Origin: Streptosporangium minutum
GTDB taxonomy: Bacteria > Actinomycetota > Actinomycetes > Streptosporangiales > Streptosporangiaceae
Assembly (NCBI RefSeq): GCF_002149035.1
Contig: NZ_NGFP01000038.1
Coordinates: forward strand, 1 to 44,803
Direction: 5' to 3'
Length of the DNA stretch: 44,803 bases
Position numbers and translations under genes: made by a program. Below are positions 23,758 to 32,583 of this stretch, piece after piece; position 1 is the stretch's first letter; the number at the start of each line of letters is the position of its first letter. A model generated the notes under the pieces. The model was not told where the DNA came from and searched no databases. It saw nothing but the letters and a program-made list of their open reading frames with translations.

Positions 23758-23796
23758 CAGGCGGACCTCAAGCGCGTGGGGTGCCGGTGGAGGAGG

Positions 23797-24387
23797 TCAT
23801 GCGCTGGAGTCGCTGGTGACCTTCTCGCCGCCGTCCCGATCGCCGGGGGCCTCCTTCGGAGACTTCTTCGGGAACAGGGTGTAGCTCACCGGCCAGAGCA
23901 CCGCGATCAGCGGGATCTTGAGCAGGCTGCCCATGAAGGCGGTCAGAGCGGCCGTCCGTGAGGGGTCGTCGACGAGGCGGATCAGGCCGAACAGCAGGAC
24001 GCAGGTGATGCCGTACGCGACGACGATGCGGATCCACACGCCCCATTCGTAGCGGGCCCTGGCCATGCCGCCGGCCGGAGGTTTCCACGGTGCGGGGCCT
24101 CCGGCGAAGCGGTGGGCGAACGTGGCGTCGGCCCATTTGACGGTCCGGTGGCCGAAGACGATCGAGTAGCCGAGGTAGGCGGCGGCCAGGCCGTGGTGCC
24201 AGGCCGCCTGCGCCCCGCCGCGCATGTCGATGACGGCGGCGGTGAGCAGGACCACGTCGAGCAGCGGCACCGAGATCAGCAGAGCCGTGCTGAGCCGCCG
24301 CATGCCCCAGAGGTAGCGCGAGGCGAGCCCCAGTCCGAGGAGGACCCAGAATCCAATCTCGCAACCGATGATAATCGCCAGAATCAT
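23797..24387 (-). CDS. Integral membrane protein, unknown function
   Basis: A 196-residue protein with four or five membrane segments (ILAIIIGCEIGFWVLLGLGLA, ALLISVPLLDVVLLTAAVI, HHGLAAAYLGYSIVFG, IVVAYGITCVLLFGLIRL, LLKIPLIAVLWPVSYTLF) and a charged C-terminal tail (KKSPKEAPGDRDGGEK). I use ATG 24387 because the protein begins at once with a membrane helix; ATG 24423 would add 12 residues. It is divergent from the sensor kinase gene. The family is not recognised with confidence. Confidence 0.75.
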   Translation of the reverse strand: MILAIIIGCEIGFWVLLGLGLASRYLWGMRRLSTALLISVPLLDVVLLTAAVIDMRGGAQAAWHHGLAAAYLGYSIVFGHRTVKWADATFAHRFAGGPAPWKPPAGGMARARYEWGVWIRIVVAYGITCVLLFGLIRLVDDPSRTAALTAFMGSLLKIPLIAVLWPVSYTLFPKKSPKEAPGDRDGGEKVTSDSSA

Positions 24388-24521
24388 GATCCCAGGATCG
24401 CCGGACACCCCACGGCCGGGCATCGTCGGGGGTGATGAACCGGCCTACATCCTTGTGTGTACGAGGTGTGTACGGCGGCCCATTCCCCAGCCGGAGCAAT
24501 CGCCCTGCCAGGGATGATGGG

Positions 24522-25661
24522 ATGGAGGGCATGAGACGGGACGACACGTTGTGGGCCGTGGCGTGCTTCGCCGGCGGCCTCGTCCTGCTGGCCGCCGGCG
24601 CCTATCTGCATCGGGCGACGCCCGCCTACCTGCTCGCCGTACCGCTGCTGGTCAGCTGCCTGGGCGTCGCGGTACGGCGGAGCTCGCCGATGGCCGCCCT
24701 CTGGCTGGGCCTCGTCGCCATCGTCGCGGACTGCTTCCTGGGTCCGTCCATGGGCACGATCCTGGTCTTCACCGACAACATCTACGCGGCCGTCCGGTAC
24801 GGCCCGGCCAGGCTGAGCAAGTGGATGCTCGGCATCACCTCGGTCTTCGCCGTCGTCGGCGGGACGGCCGCCGGGTTCGTCTTCCGGGATCTGAGCCTCC
24901 TCGCCGTGGCCGTCGTCCAGCTCGGCCTGATCGGGGTCACCCCGGTCTTCACTGGAATGATCATGAAACAGCTCCACGACCGGGCCGAGTCCGAGCGGTC
25001 CAGGGCCGAGCAGGTCGCGCGGCTGGCGGAGCTGGACCGGCAGGCGGCGGTGGACTCCGAGCGGGCCAGGATGGCCAGGGAACTGCACGACATGATCGCC
25101 AACCACTTCAGCGCGATCGCCATCCAGTCCACGGCCGTGCTCTCCCGTAAGGACCTGACCGCCGAGGCCGTACGGAACGTCCTGGAGTCCATCCGGGAGA
25201 ACAGCGTCCAGGGCATGGCCGAGATGCGCACCATGATCGGGCTGCTCCGGCAGGACGGCGAGGAGACCGAGGCCACCCGGCGGCGGGTGGCCGATGCGGA
25301 GGATCTGGCGGATCGGGCGCGGGAGGCGGGGCTGGAGGTGCGGTTCCGCGTGGACGGTGACACCCGGGATCTGCCCGCCTCGGTGGACCTCGCCGGATAC
25401 CGGATCGTCCAGGAGTCGCTGACCAACGCGCTCAAGCACGGCGGGAAGATCGTCGACCTGGTGATCGGCTACCGGCCCGGCCTGCTTACGCTGACCGTGG
25501 ACAACCCGGTCAACGGCGCCGGGCGGGCACTTCCCGGCGCGGGCGCGGGGCTCGTCGGCATGCGGGAACGGGTCGCCCTCGTCGGCGGCTCCATCGAGGC
25601 CGGCCCACACAACGACGGCTGGCGTGTCCGCGCCGAGCTACCCACCGGGGAGATCTCATGA
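24522..25661 (+). CDS. Sensor histidine kinase, DesK/NarX type
   Basis: A 379-residue kinase. About four to five membrane segments fill residues ~10-150. A coiled-coil linker (ESERSRAEQVARLAELDRQA) leads to the HisKA_3 motif RMARELHDMIANHFSAIA (His near residue 190). The ATPase domain has ESLTNALKHG (N-box) and GAGLVGMRERVALVGG (G-box). It would phosphorylate the response regulator encoded directly downstream (ATGA overlap). The signal is unknown. ATG 24522 is preceded by an AGGGA site. Confidence 0.9.
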   Translation: MEGMRRDDTLWAVACFAGGLVLLAAGAYLHRATPAYLLAVPLLVSCLGVAVRRSSPMAALWLGLVAIVADCFLGPSMGTILVFTDNIYAAVRYGPARLSKWMLGITSVFAVVGGTAAGFVFRDLSLLAVAVVQLGLIGVTPVFTGMIMKQLHDRAESERSRAEQVARLAELDRQAAVDSERARMARELHDMIANHFSAIAIQSTAVLSRKDLTAEAVRNVLESIRENSVQGMAEMRTMIGLLRQDGEETEATRRRVADAEDLADRAREAGLEVRFRVDGDTRDLPASVDLAGYRIVQESLTNALKHGGKIVDLVIGYRPGLLTLTVDNPVNGAGRALPGAGAGLVGMRERVALVGGSIEAGPHNDGWRVRAELPTGEIS

Positions 25662-26299
25662 CCATCCGAGTCCTCGTCGCCGACGATCACGCGGCGGTCC
25701 GCGCCGGGATCGTCCTCATCCTCGAAGGCCAGGAGGACATCGAGGTCGTCGGCCAGGCCTCGGACGGGGAGCAGGCCGTCTCCATGGCCCTCGGACTACG
25801 GCCCGACGTGGTGCTGATGGACATCCGGATGCCGAAACTGGACGGGATCTCCGCGACGCGCGAGCTGAGCGGGATCACCGACGTCCTGATCCTGACCACG
25901 TTCGACATCGACGAATACATCTTCGGGGCGCTGCGGGCGGGGGCCGCCGGGTTCCTGCTCAAGAACACCGACGCCGACGCGCTGGTGGACGCGGTGCGGG
26001 TGGTGGCCCGGGGGGACGGGCTCATCTCACCGTCGGTCACCCGGCGGCTGATCTCGGCCTTCGGCACGGCCGTCCCGGAGCGCAGGCCGCAGGAGGTGGG
26101 CGGCCTGACTCCGCGCGAGCGGGAGGTGCTGGCCTGCATAGGGCGGGGCATGTCGAACGCGGAGATCTCCGTCGAGCTGGACATGGCGGAGGCGACCACG
26201 AAGACCCATGTCAGCCGGTTGCTGAACAAGCTGGGCCTCCGCAGCCGCGTCCAGGCGGCGATCCTGGCTCAGGAGCTCTCCTCGGGGACCGGGACGTAG
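25658..26299 (+). CDS. NarL/FixJ-family response regulator
   Basis: A 213-residue regulator. The receiver domain has acidic pocket ADD (residues 8-10), phospho-acceptor D55 in LMDIRMP, LTT near residue 84 and the conserved Lys in LLKN. The C-terminal LuxR-type HTH is LTPREREVLACIGRGMSNAE followed by TTKTHVSRLLNKL. It pairs with the kinase upstream through an ATGA overlap. Its 3' end overlaps the convergent MaoC-like gene by 31 nt. Targets are not visible here. Confidence 0.93.
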   Translation: MTIRVLVADDHAAVRAGIVLILEGQEDIEVVGQASDGEQAVSMALGLRPDVVLMDIRMPKLDGISATRELSGITDVLILTTFDIDEYIFGALRAGAAGFLLKNTDADALVDAVRVVARGDGLISPSVTRRLISAFGTAVPERRPQEVGGLTPREREVLACIGRGMSNAEISVELDMAEATTKTHVSRLLNKLGLRSRVQAAILAQELSSGTGT

Positions 26300-26739
26300 A
26301 GGGAGAGGGTCTCCGCGATGCAGGACGGCCTCTTCTGGCCTTCGACCTCGATGGTCAGGCGCATGTTCGACAGGTAGCCCGAGGGGGTTCCCTTGACGTC
26401 GACGATCTCCGCGCCCGCCCGGATCAGCGCGCCGACCGGGACCGGCGCGGGGAAACGGACCTTGTTGAGCCCGTAGTTGATCCCCATGGCCAGACCGTCC
26501 ACCCGGACCAGCTCCGTCATGAACGACGGCAGCAGCGACAGGCTCAGGTAGCCGTGGGCGATGGTCCCCCCGAACGGGCCTTCCTTCGCCTTCTCGGCGT
26601 CCACGTGGATCCACTGGTGGTCGTCGGTCGCGTCGGCGAACAAGTTAACCCGTTCCTGGGTGATCTGACGCCATTCGGTGTAGCCGAGATGCTCGCCGAC
26701 GGCCGCCTTGAACTCCCTGACATTGTTGAAGATCCTCAT
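26269..26739 (-). CDS. MaoC-like dehydratase (hot-dog fold)
   Basis: A 156-residue MaoC/(R)-specific enoyl-CoA hydratase-like protein. The hydratase motif is visible as FADATDDHQWIHVD (catalytic Asp and His, residues ~34-47), followed by GGTIAHGYLSLSLL. It would hydrate trans-2-enoyl-CoA or a related acyl-CoA thioester in the cytoplasm. It stands alone, between the response regulator and the sigma-linked membrane protein. Confidence 0.9.
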   Translation of the reverse strand: MRIFNNVREFKAAVGEHLGYTEWRQITQERVNLFADATDDHQWIHVDAEKAKEGPFGGTIAHGYLSLSLLPSFMTELVRVDGLAMGINYGLNKVRFPAPVPVGALIRAGAEIVDVKGTPSGYLSNMRLTIEVEGQKRPSCIAETLSLYVPVPEESS

Positions 26740-26749
26740 ACCTGAAACT

Positions 26750-28213
26750 TTATTCCGTCGGGGGGACGGCGAGAAGGTTCACCACCGTCAGCTCCTTGCC
26801 GCCGCCTTCCGTGGTCGTCGTGCACGACGTGACCTTCCCCGTGGGGACGGGCTCTCCCGGCGGGTGGGGGACGGAAGTGGCGTCGACCTTCCTGCACTTC
26901 TCCACCTGCCGCTGCCCCTCGTCCCAGTAGAGGATCGACGTGGGCGAAGAGGAGGTGCCGGTTCCGTAGCTCCCTCCACCGGACGGGTCCCGCCTGCCGA
27001 TTCCGGCCGCGGTCCCGGTGGCCGGGTCGTACACCGCGGCCAGGGGCGCCTGCGCGTCCTCGATCTCCTCGCCCCGCGCGTCCCGGCCCACGACCCCGGA
27101 GATCTGGAAGAATCCAAACCCGCGGGCGAGGGAGCGCTCCCCACCCCAGAGGCTCAGGTCCGGCGGGCTCTTGCGGTCCGAACCGTCCACCCGCTGCACC
27201 ACGCTCGCGTCGTTCTCCTGGTCCTTCTCCTTCCCGAAGCACCAGACCGGACCGCAGCGGAGTCCCTGGACACCGGCCGGGACGTTCACCTCGGCCGCCT
27301 GCCCCGTCTCCAGGTTGACCACCTTGGTCTGGTTCTTCTGCTCGGCCTCGCCCCCTCCCTCCTTGGCGACGTCGGTCGCCCACGGCCAGGACATCAGGTG
27401 GAGGCCGTCCGTCCCGGCGATCTTCTCCGGGGAGCCTCCGGCCAGGGGCATGCGGTAGATCCCCCCGCCGGCCGCCGACCAGACGACGGAGTCCGCGGTG
27501 ACGCCGATCCGCTCCACCTCGGAGAGGTCTCCGGTGACCTGCCCGACCTGCTTCGCCGTGCCGCCGGCCCGGGGCACCACCCAGAAGTCGGCCCATTTGT
27601 CGGAGTTGTTGGGAGTCTCACCCCACCACGCGACGTACTCCGCCCCTGCTTCGACGTCCTGCACGAAATAGCCCTTGACCCCCTCGGGGGTAGGCATGTC
27701 GGCGAGCACGGTGCTCGTGCCGGCCGCCGTGTCGTAGACCTCCAGCCGGCCGGCCTTCTCGAAGGAGGACTCGGCGACCAGCAGCAGCTCGGTGGCGCTC
27801 AGCCCGGTCACCGGCCGGTATCTCCAGCCGTCCGCGGCCTTCACCGGGATCTTGGTCACCGCCGCGGGCCACACCTCGGCCGCGGGCCGTATCGCGACCC
27901 TGCGAGGCTCCGCGGCCTCGGTCGGCCCGGCCGAAGCCGTGGCCGTGGCCGTGGCCGTGGCCGTGGCCGTGGCCGCCGAGAGGGTCTGTCCTTCTCCGCC
28001 CCCGCTGGAGAAGAATCCCCTGGCCACCGCCGTACCGCCGCCGATCACCGCGACCACCCCGGCGACCGCGAGCGCGGACTGCACCCGCCTGCGCGTGCGC
28101 CGCCCGCGCCGCCGCTGAACCGCCGCGAGCAGGTCGCCCACCGGTGGAGGCGCGGCGTCGGCCGCCCCGGTCAGCGTGCGGGCCAGCTCCGCCTCGCTCC
28201 TGTCGTACGTCAT
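26750..28213 (-). CDS. Membrane-anchored protein coupled to sigma factor
   Basis: A 487-residue protein. A cytoplasmic basic N-terminus (RRRGRRTRRR) is followed by one membrane helix (ALAVAGVVAVIGGGTAVARG, residues ~47-66) and a large extracytoplasmic part with beta-propeller-like repeats (YRMPLAGGSPEKI, AVYDPATGTAAG). It is coupled by ATGA to the SigE-type sigma gene, so it is a likely regulator or partner of that sigma. Residues ~80-93 are an Ala-Thr run encoded by GGCCGT hexamers at 27936-27976, a length-variable tract that keeps the frame. Confidence 0.78.
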   Translation of the reverse strand: MTYDRSEAELARTLTGAADAAPPPVGDLLAAVQRRRGRRTRRRVQSALAVAGVVAVIGGGTAVARGFFSSGGGEGQTLSAATATATATATATASAGPTEAAEPRRVAIRPAAEVWPAAVTKIPVKAADGWRYRPVTGLSATELLLVAESSFEKAGRLEVYDTAAGTSTVLADMPTPEGVKGYFVQDVEAGAEYVAWWGETPNNSDKWADFWVVPRAGGTAKQVGQVTGDLSEVERIGVTADSVVWSAAGGGIYRMPLAGGSPEKIAGTDGLHLMSWPWATDVAKEGGGEAEQKNQTKVVNLETGQAAEVNVPAGVQGLRCGPVWCFGKEKDQENDASVVQRVDGSDRKSPPDLSLWGGERSLARGFGFFQISGVVGRDARGEEIEDAQAPLAAVYDPATGTAAGIGRRDPSGGGSYGTGTSSSPTSILYWDEGQRQVEKCRKVDATSVPHPPGEPVPTGKVTSCTTTTEGGGKELTVVNLLAVPPTE

Positions 28214-28749
28214 CCCACTCGCCCCGTTTCAAGATCGGTAACCCGGATTCTGAGCTTGTCCAGCGCACGGGCCGCCTGGCTGCGCACCGTGCCCCGCGAT
28301 ACGCCGAGGAGCTCGGCGATCTCCTGGTCCGACAGGTCCTCGTAGTAGCGCAGGACCAGCACGGCCCGCTGTTTGGGCGGCAGCCCCTCCAGCTCCTTCC
28401 ACAGGCCGACGTCGCCGTCGAGGCGATCGTCGGTGTAGGTCACCTCGGGAACCGCCGCGACCAGCCGTTCCCTGCGCAATCGCCGCCAGCGACTGACGTG
28501 CAGGCGAGCCATGGTCGTGCGGACGTATCCCTCCGGATCATCTTTTTTCCGGATCCTGGACCATGCGTCCCCAAGGCGCATCAGCGCCTCCTGCGTCAGG
28601 TCGGCCGCGTCCTCGGCGTTACCGGTGAGGACGTAGCCGTACCGGTACAGCGCGTTCCCCCGCGCGGCGACGAAATCTGTGAACTCCACACCCCAAGGAC
28701 GCGGGGGACCCCCGTTCTGTTGCATCCCACTCTTCACGGTCTTGGCCAT
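28210..28749 (-). CDS. SigE-type ECF RNA polymerase sigma factor
   Basis: A 179-residue ECF sigma. Region 2 has LYRYGYVLTGNAEDAADLTQ (residues ~35-54) and YVRTTMARLHVSRWRR; region 4 has LPPKQRAVLVLRYYEDLSDQ followed by EIAELLGVSRGTVRSQAARAL. This is the actinobacterial SigE-family subtype. It is coupled to the downstream membrane protein, the usual sigma/regulator pair. The ~245-bp gap upstream is AT-rich for this genome and likely holds its promoter. Confidence 0.92.
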   Translation of the reverse strand: MAKTVKSGMQQNGGPPRPWGVEFTDFVAARGNALYRYGYVLTGNAEDAADLTQEALMRLGDAWSRIRKKDDPEGYVRTTMARLHVSRWRRLRRERLVAAVPEVTYTDDRLDGDVGLWKELEGLPPKQRAVLVLRYYEDLSDQEIAELLGVSRGTVRSQAARALDKLRIRVTDLETGRVG

Positions 28750-28994
28750 GCACCCTCATCGCAAATTAATTCCGGCTAATTCGAGGATTCGGACCGAAGT
28801 CATAATCCGGCCTGGAAAGCGGAGCGCCGGAAACGGCGAATGAGAACACTTTCCCCTCGCCGCGGCACCCATTTAACCTCCGTTAACCGAATTGATGTGC
28901 CGCCGCGCCCGCCGATGGGTATCTCCGGGCTGTCACCGCCATGGTGATTTCATATGAGCCCGATTCACCGGAACCACTGACGATACGGAACGAA

Positions 28995-29687
28995 ATGACT
29001 TCTAACGGCACCAGGAGTGCTCTGTCCCTGCAGCCCGGCAGGCGGGTCCGGGCGTGGACCGTCGCAACGGCGGTAATCAGCGCGTTTCTGGCCGGATCAC
29101 ACCAGGCGCCGGCCGGAGCCGCCGCGGATAAGTCGTCCACCAGCTCCCTTTACTCGATCTCCCACAGTAACGGGACGACCCTGATCGGCCATTTCAGCGG
29201 TTCTTCCGGGAATTCGACGTTCCTCACGCCGGGGGGCTGCAAAAACGCGTACGGCAAGCAGTCCAAATGTCTGCGTGGCCCACAGGGACCGCAGGGCATT
29301 CAGGGAGCCCGGGGACCCCAGGGACCTCCAGGACTGCCGGGTCCGCAGGGTCCGCAGGGTCCGCAGGGCTCCAGTGCGAGCCTCGCCACGGCATTCCAGG
29401 GCAGCCTCACGTTCATCGGAGCCGCGAGGAGCAACGGGGCGACGCTGATCCGGGACCCGCGAACGGCGCCCCGGTGGGTCGACATCTCATCGCTGGCGAA
29501 CTATCCGGGCAGCGTGGTCGCCGTCTCCCTGGCGAGTATGGGCAACGACGTCCATGTCACGGTGCGGAGCGCGATCGGCGAGATCGCTCACACACGGTGC
29601 GCCGTCCAGCCCACCCCCGGCACGCCCGGGAACCCCGCATGGCCGGGGAACTGCACCGCCTTCGTCAACCTGACCCCACCGAACTGA
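28995..29687 (+). CDS. Secreted collagen-like protein
   Basis: A 230-residue protein. A signal peptide is likely (RRVRAWTVATAVISAFLAGS then an APAGAAAD cleavage region). A collagen-like core at residues ~96-127 has ten consecutive G-x-y triplets (GPQ, GIQ, GAR, GPP, GLP types). It is flanked by a domain with two Cys (GGCKNAYGKQSKC) and a C-terminal beta-rich domain ending in a second Cys pair. Likely exported and trimeric through the collagen core, at the cell surface. ATG 28995 has GGAA upstream; ATG 28941 is a less likely start. Confidence 0.8.
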   Translation: MTSNGTRSALSLQPGRRVRAWTVATAVISAFLAGSHQAPAGAAADKSSTSSLYSISHSNGTTLIGHFSGSSGNSTFLTPGGCKNAYGKQSKCLRGPQGPQGIQGARGPQGPPGLPGPQGPQGPQGSSASLATAFQGSLTFIGAARSNGATLIRDPRTAPRWVDISSLANYPGSVVAVSLASMGNDVHVTVRSAIGEIAHTRCAVQPTPGTPGNPAWPGNCTAFVNLTPPN

Positions 29688-29717
29688 GCACCGCCGGAAC
29701 GCGCACCCGTTCCGGGG

Positions 29718-30101
29718 TCAGGGAGACATCGCGGCGTGGTCGGATCCGCTGCGCAGAACGCAGAACTCGTTGCCTTCGGGGTCAGCGAGGACGGCCCAGC
29801 CTGAGCCGTCGGGCTTCCGATGGTCGGCGACCAAGGTCGCGCCGAGGCCCAGCAACCGCTCGACCTCCTCCTCACGCGAGGTCTCCGGACGCAGGCACAG
29901 GTGGATCCGGTTCTTGGTCGTCTTCGCCTCCGGCACCTGGTTGAAGTACAGCAGCGGGCCCTCCGGCAGCATCACTCGGACCTCGGGGTCACCCGGTCCG
30001 TCCTCCGGGCTCAGGGGGCTGCCGGTCACTCCGCTCCAGAACCGGGCCAGCCCATAGGCGTCCGCACAATCGATCGCCACGTTCTGCAGTACCGAGACCA
30101 T
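29718..30101 (-). CDS. VOC-family (glyoxalase-like) protein
   Basis: A 127-residue vicinal-oxygen-chelate protein. It shows the paired beta-alpha-beta pattern (VLQNVAIDCADAYGLARFWSGVTG and RIHLCLRPETSREEEVERL) and the terminal VLADPEGNEFCVL typical of glyoxalase/bleomycin-resistance-like proteins. The substrate is not predictable. It is transcribed alone. Confidence 0.88.
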   Translation of the reverse strand: MVSVLQNVAIDCADAYGLARFWSGVTGSPLSPEDGPGDPEVRVMLPEGPLLYFNQVPEAKTTKNRIHLCLRPETSREEEVERLLGLGATLVADHRKPDGSGWAVLADPEGNEFCVLRSGSDHAAMSP

Positions 30102-30371
30102 GAGCAGGAGCCTGCCTGAGCGCCGCCCCGCCCGCCATCGGTTTTCGGCCCAGCCCCGGTTCCACTCCCGGGAACCCGCGTGTCAGCGAGTGCGGCCGCA
30201 GGTCCGCCGGGCTTTCACGGCCGGTCGGACCGGCGGCGGCCCGGGGGCCGCCGGCACGCCGCGTGGAATGCCGCCAGAAGATCGCAGACGTGCTGAGCGC
30301 GCACGTGAAGACCGAGCGGGCAGGCGCCGGGATTGGACTCTCCCCGCGGGGCAGGCCCCATGCTGAAGGGC

Positions 30372-31151
30372 ATGGACGGAGATCTGCTGCCGATCGGGCA
30401 GTTCGCCAGGCTCGGCCGGCTCAGCGTCAAGCAGCTACGCCGTTACGACGAGCTGGGGCTGCTGGTACCCGCCTACGTGGACGAGCAGACCGGCTACCGC
30501 TACTACCGGCCGGCGCAGGCGCGCGAGGCCCTGTCGATCGGGTTGCTCCGCTCTCTGGACGTGCCGCTCGCGGTCATCGGTCACGTCCTGTCGGGCGCCA
30601 CGGGCGTCCTCGCGGGGGTGCGCGACGACCTGGAGGCGGAACTGGCCAGGCGGCGTCGGACCATCAGGGCACTGGAACGGGTGATGGCCGAGGGACTCCC
30701 ATCGGCACAGATCCGCCTCGTCACCGAACCGGCGCGCAGAGTCGCGATCGTCAGGGAGAGTGCAGCGGGGCCGCAGGATATCGGCCGCGCCACGTCCGCG
30801 GCCGTCGCCCGGTTGACGTCCAGCGCGTCCGGTCTCCTCCCCGTGCAGCTGATCGGGCTGTTCCCGATCGATATGGGCGAGCCGGTTCCGATCGGCGTCG
30901 CCCTGGTCACCGGCGAGCCGGTGTCAGGGGCCGAGCTGGACGTACTGCCAGGCGGTGTCTTCGCCTGCGCCACCCACATCGGCCCCTACGACCAGATCTC
31001 GCTTACCGCCCACGCCCTGCTGAGCTGGTGCGCGGAGCACGGCCATCCCGCACACGGTCCGATCCGTGAGGTGTACGTGTCGGATCCCGCCACCACGGCA
31101 CCCGAGCAGTTCGTCACCCACCTGATGATTCCCCTGGAGGAGCAGTCATGA
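30372..31151 (+). CDS. MerR regulator with GyrI-like effector domain
   Basis: A 259-residue BmrR-type regulator. The MerR HTH is at residues ~6-75 (PIGQFARLGRLSVKQLRRYDELGLLVPAYV, GYRYYRPAQ). A coiled-coil dimer helix follows, and a GyrI/AraC-E ligand domain fills ~110-259 (GGVFACATHIGPYDQI, PIREVYVSDP). Such proteins sense small amphipathic molecules. It is coupled by ATGA to a second GyrI-like gene. ATG 30372 has GAAGGG upstream; ATG 30360 is an alternative. Confidence 0.9.
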   Translation: MDGDLLPIGQFARLGRLSVKQLRRYDELGLLVPAYVDEQTGYRYYRPAQAREALSIGLLRSLDVPLAVIGHVLSGATGVLAGVRDDLEAELARRRRTIRALERVMAEGLPSAQIRLVTEPARRVAIVRESAAGPQDIGRATSAAVARLTSSASGLLPVQLIGLFPIDMGEPVPIGVALVTGEPVSGAELDVLPGGVFACATHIGPYDQISLTAHALLSWCAEHGHPAHGPIREVYVSDPATTAPEQFVTHLMIPLEEQS

Positions 31152-31660
31152 CCCCACGACTTTCCGGCCACGGCCCTGTCACCTGCCTGAACGTCACCGG
31201 GTGCGGTGAGCCCGGCGGCGCCGAACACATCTCGGCGATCCAGGCCCTCCACGCGGTCGCCGCCGCGATGAACGTCCCGGTGGGTCCGTTGGAGGGCCGC
31301 TGGTGGGTGGAGGACGAGCAGCCGTGGACAGAGGTGCCGCGCGACCGGTGGCGCTGGCATCTGCTGCTGTCGCTGCCCGGCGCGCCGGAGCCGGGAGCGG
31401 CCGACGCCGCCAGGGAGACGGCGCGCGTCTCCGGTGCGGCGGTCGACCGGGTACAGGTGGTCACCTTCACCGAGGGGCAGTGCGTGGAGCTGCTGCACGA
31501 AGGCCCCTACAGCGAGGAGCACGTGTCGCTGAAGGTGATGGACGACTTCATGGCCGCCCACGGCCTTGTCCGCAATGGCCTGCATCACGAGGTGTATCTG
31601 TCGGACTTCGACGACCCGGCCCCGCGCACCCTTCTCAGACAACCCGTAGCGCCTGCCTGA
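31148..31660 (+). CDS. GyrI-like small-molecule-binding protein
   Basis: A 170-residue stand-alone GyrI-like domain protein (CVELLHEGPYSEEHVSLKVM near residue 115, LHHEVYLSDFDDPAPRTLLR at the end), without an HTH. It is coupled to the MerR regulator. Together they suggest a ligand-binding pair for drug sensing or sequestration. No transporter is adjacent. Confidence 0.82.
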   Translation: MTPRLSGHGPVTCLNVTGCGEPGGAEHISAIQALHAVAAAMNVPVGPLEGRWWVEDEQPWTEVPRDRWRWHLLLSLPGAPEPGAADAARETARVSGAAVDRVQVVTFTEGQCVELLHEGPYSEEHVSLKVMDDFMAAHGLVRNGLHHEVYLSDFDDPAPRTLLRQPVAPA

Positions 31661-32031
31661 GGTACCGGCCGGCGGCACATCCGCGGGAGCGGGCCGTACC
31701 CGGCCCTCCGCTCGCGGCGCAGCCGTACCGTGGGGATGTCTCCGTCCGCGTCCCGCCCTCAGTTGATCATCTGGTCGATGCTTCCGGCCGGGGCCGCTCG
31801 ATGTGCGGGGAGCGCGCCGGGCTCCTCCCACGCCTTGGCGGGACCCGTGTGCCGTGCGGACGCCCCGTCCGCACGGCGCGTCGCGTGCGGTTCAGGCCCA
31901 CCCGGTACGGCGTTCGCCGGGTCGGCCGCATCCGGCCGGGATGACAGCTCGGACGTGGGCTCCTGCCCTCTCAGTGGCGGAGGGAGATCACCGTCATCGG
32001 GGGACCTTCATCCCGTCAAGCCACCCGGAAC
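31661..32031. other. Non-coding gap with strong hairpin
   Basis: About 370 bp without a convincing gene. A perfect 11-bp stem, GCCGTGCGGAC (31851-31861) and its complement (31867-31877), could end the MerR/GyrI operon or the convergent WXG100-like gene. Confidence 0.5.
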
Positions 32032-32379
32032 TCAACCTTCGGGGCCCTCTGCGGTCTCGTACGCTTTGGCGCCGTTCACGAGCCCGTCCCTGACCCCGTC
32101 AAGATAGTCGATATGGGACCTGAACAGGTCGAATATCGCCTCTTTCTGCGCGGGGAAGGTTTTGGCGAGCTCCGCGCCGTACTGGTCGCCGCCCAGGGGG
32201 TTGCCCTCCGCCGCGAAGAGGGCCTGCAACTCGTCGCGTACCGCCGCCACGTACTCGGCCCTCTCCCGGACGTCCTGCGCGCCGGAACGCATCCCGGCCC
32301 AGTTGGCGTAGTAGCCGCCGGCCCCCTTCAGTCCCAACGCTTTCCCCTTCCTCAGGAACACCGAAGATGGTGTCACCAT
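32032..32379 (-). CDS. WXG100-like helical protein
   Basis: A 115-residue protein. The C-terminal half (NPLGGDQYGAELAKTFPAQK, then IDYLDGVRDGLVNGAKAYE) matches the helical pattern of actinobacterial WXG100/ESX-secretion-associated proteins, where G.D.YG..... .P is common. No secretion genes are nearby. ATG 32379 is chosen because coding character starts there, although the ribosome-binding site is weak; a later start is possible. Confidence 0.55.
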   Translation of the reverse strand: MVTPSSVFLRKGKALGLKGAGGYYANWAGMRSGAQDVRERAEYVAAVRDELQALFAAEGNPLGGDQYGAELAKTFPAQKEAIFDLFRSHIDYLDGVRDGLVNGAKAYETAEGPEG

Positions 32380-32446
32380 GCATGGCTTTCTTGCATCCCG
32401 CGATGAGGAAATCGGGGACTCCACGAGCGGCGGGGGCGATGTGCAC

Positions 32447-32500
32447 CTCGAAGCCCTCGAAGCCCTGAAAGCCCTGGAAGCCCTGGAAGCCCTCGAAGCG
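32447..32500. repeat. Six-copy 9-bp tandem repeat
   Basis: Six units of CT(C/G)GAAGCC (32447, 32456, 32465, 32474, 32483, 32492). It lies upstream of the WXG100-like gene start. If translated it would give Ala-Leu-Glu or Phe-Glu-Gly repeats, but no start signals support that. Confidence 0.75.
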
Positions 32501-32583
32501 CGCGGCAGGCGAGCCCGCAGGCGGCGGGCTCTCCAAGGCCCCGGAACAGGGCCTCCGCCCTGCCTCCAGTCGCGGCGCCGGCG

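Larger units (their letters stand above)
23026..23796. other. Long non-coding region with repeat arrays
   Basis: About 770 bp upstream of the tRNA-Arg gene. I see no gene with a credible start and codon pattern. It contains five 7-bp units (CCGCAGA-like, 23344-23378) and the two arrays described separately (23513-23674 and 23703-23757). Frames running through the arrays give only repetitive low-complexity peptides. Confidence 0.6.

Noticed and set aside
23527-23961. Repeat protein encoded across the 23.5-kb array (both strands have open frames)
   Set aside because: The 42-bp period is a multiple of three, so open frames arise automatically. There is no ribosome-binding site, and the peptides are low-complexity and run antisense into the membrane-protein gene.
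26269-26299. Frameshift between response regulator and MaoC-like gene
   Set aside because: The 31-nt overlap is between convergent genes, each with a complete family-length product.
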